This document shows positions 59,836 to 61,101 of a DNA stretch of 61,101 nucleotides, in pieces. The number at the start of each line of letters is the position of its first letter. Within the stretch, counting starts at the first letter, position 1. This DNA comes from Burkholderia sp. IMCC1007 (lineage in GTDB: Bacteria; Pseudomonadota; Gammaproteobacteria; Burkholderiales; Burkholderiaceae): assembly GCF_027257875.1 (NCBI RefSeq), contig NZ_JAPVQY010000049.1, positions 1-61,101 on the forward strand, given 5' to 3'. The position numbers and the translations under genes are program-made. The notes beneath the pieces were generated by a model, which was given only the letters and a program-made list of their open reading frames with translations, made no database searches and was not told where the DNA came from.

Positions 59836-60930
59836 ATGGCCAGATCGATGCGTACCAGGGTGGTGGCAGGGGCAGTGGCATGCGCGATGAGCGTTGCGCC
59901 GTTCGTCGGGACGACCACGGCGATGACGCTCGCGACGACGCACACGGTGCTGGCGGCAATCGCGCCGGCGGACAACTACGCGGCGACGCGCTATCCGATC
60001 ATCCTCGTGCACGGGCTCACCGGCACCGACCGGTACGCCGGTGTGCTCGAGTACTGGTACGGCATCCAGGAGGATCTGCAGCAGCACGGTGCGAACGTCT
60101 ATGTCGCGAACCTGTCGGGCTTCCAGAGCGACGACGGCCCGAACGGGCGCGGCGAACAGCTGCTCGCGTACGTGAAGACGGTGCTCGCCGCGACGGGCGC
60201 GACCAAGGTGAACCTGGTCGGCCACAGCCAGGGCGGCCTCACGTCGCGCTATGTCGCGGCGGTGGCGCCCGATCTCGTCGCGTCGGTGACGACCATCGGC
60301 ACGCCGCATCGCGGCTCCGAATTCGCCGACTTCGTGCAGAGCGTGCTCGCGAACGATCCGACCGGCCTGTCGTCGTCGGTGATCGCCGCGTTCGTCAATG
60401 TGTTCGGCATCCTGACGAGCAGCAACCACAACACCGACCAGGATGCGCTCGCCGCGTTGAAGACGCTGACGACCGCCCAGGCCGCCGCGTACAACCAGAA
60501 TTATCCGAGCGCCGGCCTCGGCGCGCCGGGCAGTTGCCAGACGGGCGCGCCGACGGAGACGGTCGGCGGCAACACGCATCTGCTGTATTCGTGGGCCGGC
60601 ACGGCGATCCAGCCGACCCTCTCCGCGTTCGGCGTCACGGGCGCGACGGATACCAGCACGATTCCGTTGATCGACCCGGCCAACGCGCTCGACCTGTCGA
60701 CGCTCGCGCTGCTCGGCACCGGCACGGTGATGATCAATCGCGGCTCGGGCCAGAACGACGGGCTGGTGTCGAAGTGCAGCGCGCTGTACGGGAAGGTGCT
60801 CGGCACCAACTACAAGTGGAACCACCTCGACGAGATCAACCAGTTGCTCGGCGTGCGCGGCGCGTATGCGGAGGATCCGGTCGCGGTGATCCGCACGCAT
60901 GCGAACCGGCTGAAGCTCGCGGGCGTGTGA
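59836..60930 (+). CDS. lipA: Extracellular triacylglycerol lipase
   Basis: A 364-aa preprotein: a 44-aa leader, then a 320-aa mature chain beginning ADNYAATRYPIILVHGLTGT. The nucleophile elbow GHSQGG puts Ser at precursor residue 131, mature residue 87, as in the Burkholderia cepacia lipase; catalytic His lies in WNHLDEINQL and Asp in SGQNDGLVSK-type loop near the calcium site. Two cysteines (GSCQTGA, SKCSALY) can form the known disulfide. Secreted by the type II system after folding by the downstream foldase, 3 nt away. AGGAG ribosome site at 59824-59828. Confidence 0.97.
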   Translation: MARSMRTRVVAGAVACAMSVAPFVGTTTAMTLATTHTVLAAIAPADNYAATRYPIILVHGLTGTDRYAGVLEYWYGIQEDLQQHGANVYVANLSGFQSDDGPNGRGEQLLAYVKTVLAATGATKVNLVGHSQGGLTSRYVAAVAPDLVASVTTIGTPHRGSEFADFVQSVLANDPTGLSSSVIAAFVNVFGILTSSNHNTDQDALAALKTLTTAQAAAYNQNYPSAGLGAPGSCQTGAPTETVGGNTHLLYSWAGTAIQPTLSAFGVTGATDTSTIPLIDPANALDLSTLALLGTGTVMINRGSGQNDGLVSKCSALYGKVLGTNYKWNHLDEINQLLGVRGAYAEDPVAVIRTHANRLKLAGV

Positions 60931-60933
60931 TCG

Positions 60934-61101
60934 ATGACGGCACGTGAAGGACGCGCGCCGCTCGCGCGGCGCGTGGCGCTCTATGGCGCGGTGGGGCTCG
61001 CGGCGATTGCCGGCGCGGCACTCTGGAGCGGCGCGGCATCGCATCGCGGCGCCGCCGCCACGCGCCCGTCGGCCGATGCGGCCGCGCTCGGCGGCATGGC
61101 C
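60934..61101 (+). CDS. lipB: Lipase-specific foldase (Lif), truncated by window edge
   Basis: Only 56 residues are visible. They begin MTAREGRAPLARRVALYGAV and form a single N-terminal TM anchor (VALYGAVGLAAIAGAALW) followed by an Ala-rich periplasmic linker, the usual layout of lipase foldases, also named LimA. The foldase helps the lipase reach its active fold in the periplasm. The start follows the lipA stop by 3 nt, so the two are co-translated. The helical foldase domain lies outside the window. Confidence 0.9.
   Translation, partial: MTAREGRAPLARRVALYGAVGLAAIAGAALWSGAASHRGAAATRPSADAAALGGMA

Noticed and set aside
1..61101. Mobile elements, prophage, toxin-antitoxin or defence islands
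   Set aside because: No transposase, integrase, phage structural gene, TA pair or defence-type nuclease/helicase cluster was recognised; composition is even and genes are core-type.

Overview
The window is GC-rich, densely coded DNA from a betaproteobacterium, almost certainly a member of the Burkholderia cepacia complex. The strongest species-level evidence is the right edge: a 364-aa lipase precursor whose 44-aa leader and 320-aa mature chain, with its nucleophile at mature Ser87, match the classic B. cepacia/B. glumae-type lipase, followed 3 nt later by its membrane-anchored foldase. BPSS1780-type membrane protein, DUF3563, DUF4148 and OhrR/Ohr genes fit the same group. From memory of Bcc genomes, this gene order (polA, dxs, dnaG, rpoD, an RND pump, lipase) belongs to the second chromosome; that is inference and was not checked.

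Layout. 1-6.2 kb: a truncated LysR regulator, a tautomerase, a CHAD-domain protein, then modE facing a modABC molybdate uptake operon with a clear ModE-box palindrome. 6.3-12.3 kb: PAP2 phosphatase, PHB-depolymerase-type esterase, DUF3563 gene with a palindromic promoter, the ohrR-ohr peroxide-response pair, a membrane protein overlapping homoserine kinase, and a small periplasmic protein. 12.4-22.2 kb: AMP nucleosidase behind a triple 11-bp repeat, a LOG-family protein and polA with start codons one base apart, type II NADH dehydrogenase, Tat-exported dienelactone hydrolase, sulfurtransferase. 22.3-27.8 kb: a Rieske oxygenase divergent from xseB-ispA-dxs (isoprenoid precursors), then folE2.

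27.9-35.9 kb is a housekeeping core: tsaD, a flavoprotein, then rpsU-yqeY-dnaG-rpoD, the macromolecular-synthesis cluster, ending with a CAT-anticodon tRNA that I assign to tRNA-Ile2. 36-47.5 kb holds envelope functions: a phospholipase D/cardiolipin synthase-like lipoprotein, a five-gene operon (RND adaptor, RND pump, outer-membrane channel, response regulator, short two-TM protein) with no sensor kinase, and a large MscS-type channel. 47.8-55.4 kb: LLM oxidoreductase, LprI-like protein, a 0.9-kb gene-free stretch ending in a terminator, a sirtuin translationally coupled to a methyltransferase, 6-phosphogluconate dehydrogenase, DUF4148 protein, and an NlpD-like lipoprotein with a degenerate LytM domain. 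55.5-61.1 kb: Pr6Pr membrane protein, cytochrome b561, a DUF2946 protein plus a TonB-dependent copper receptor, lipase and foldase.

I found no insertion sequences, phage genes, CRISPR arrays or toxin-antitoxin modules. The window looks like conserved core sequence, and the less-explained signals are mainly regulatory (palindromes, iterated repeats, shared promoter elements) and organisational (kinase-less regulator in a pump operon, overlapping or abutting starts).
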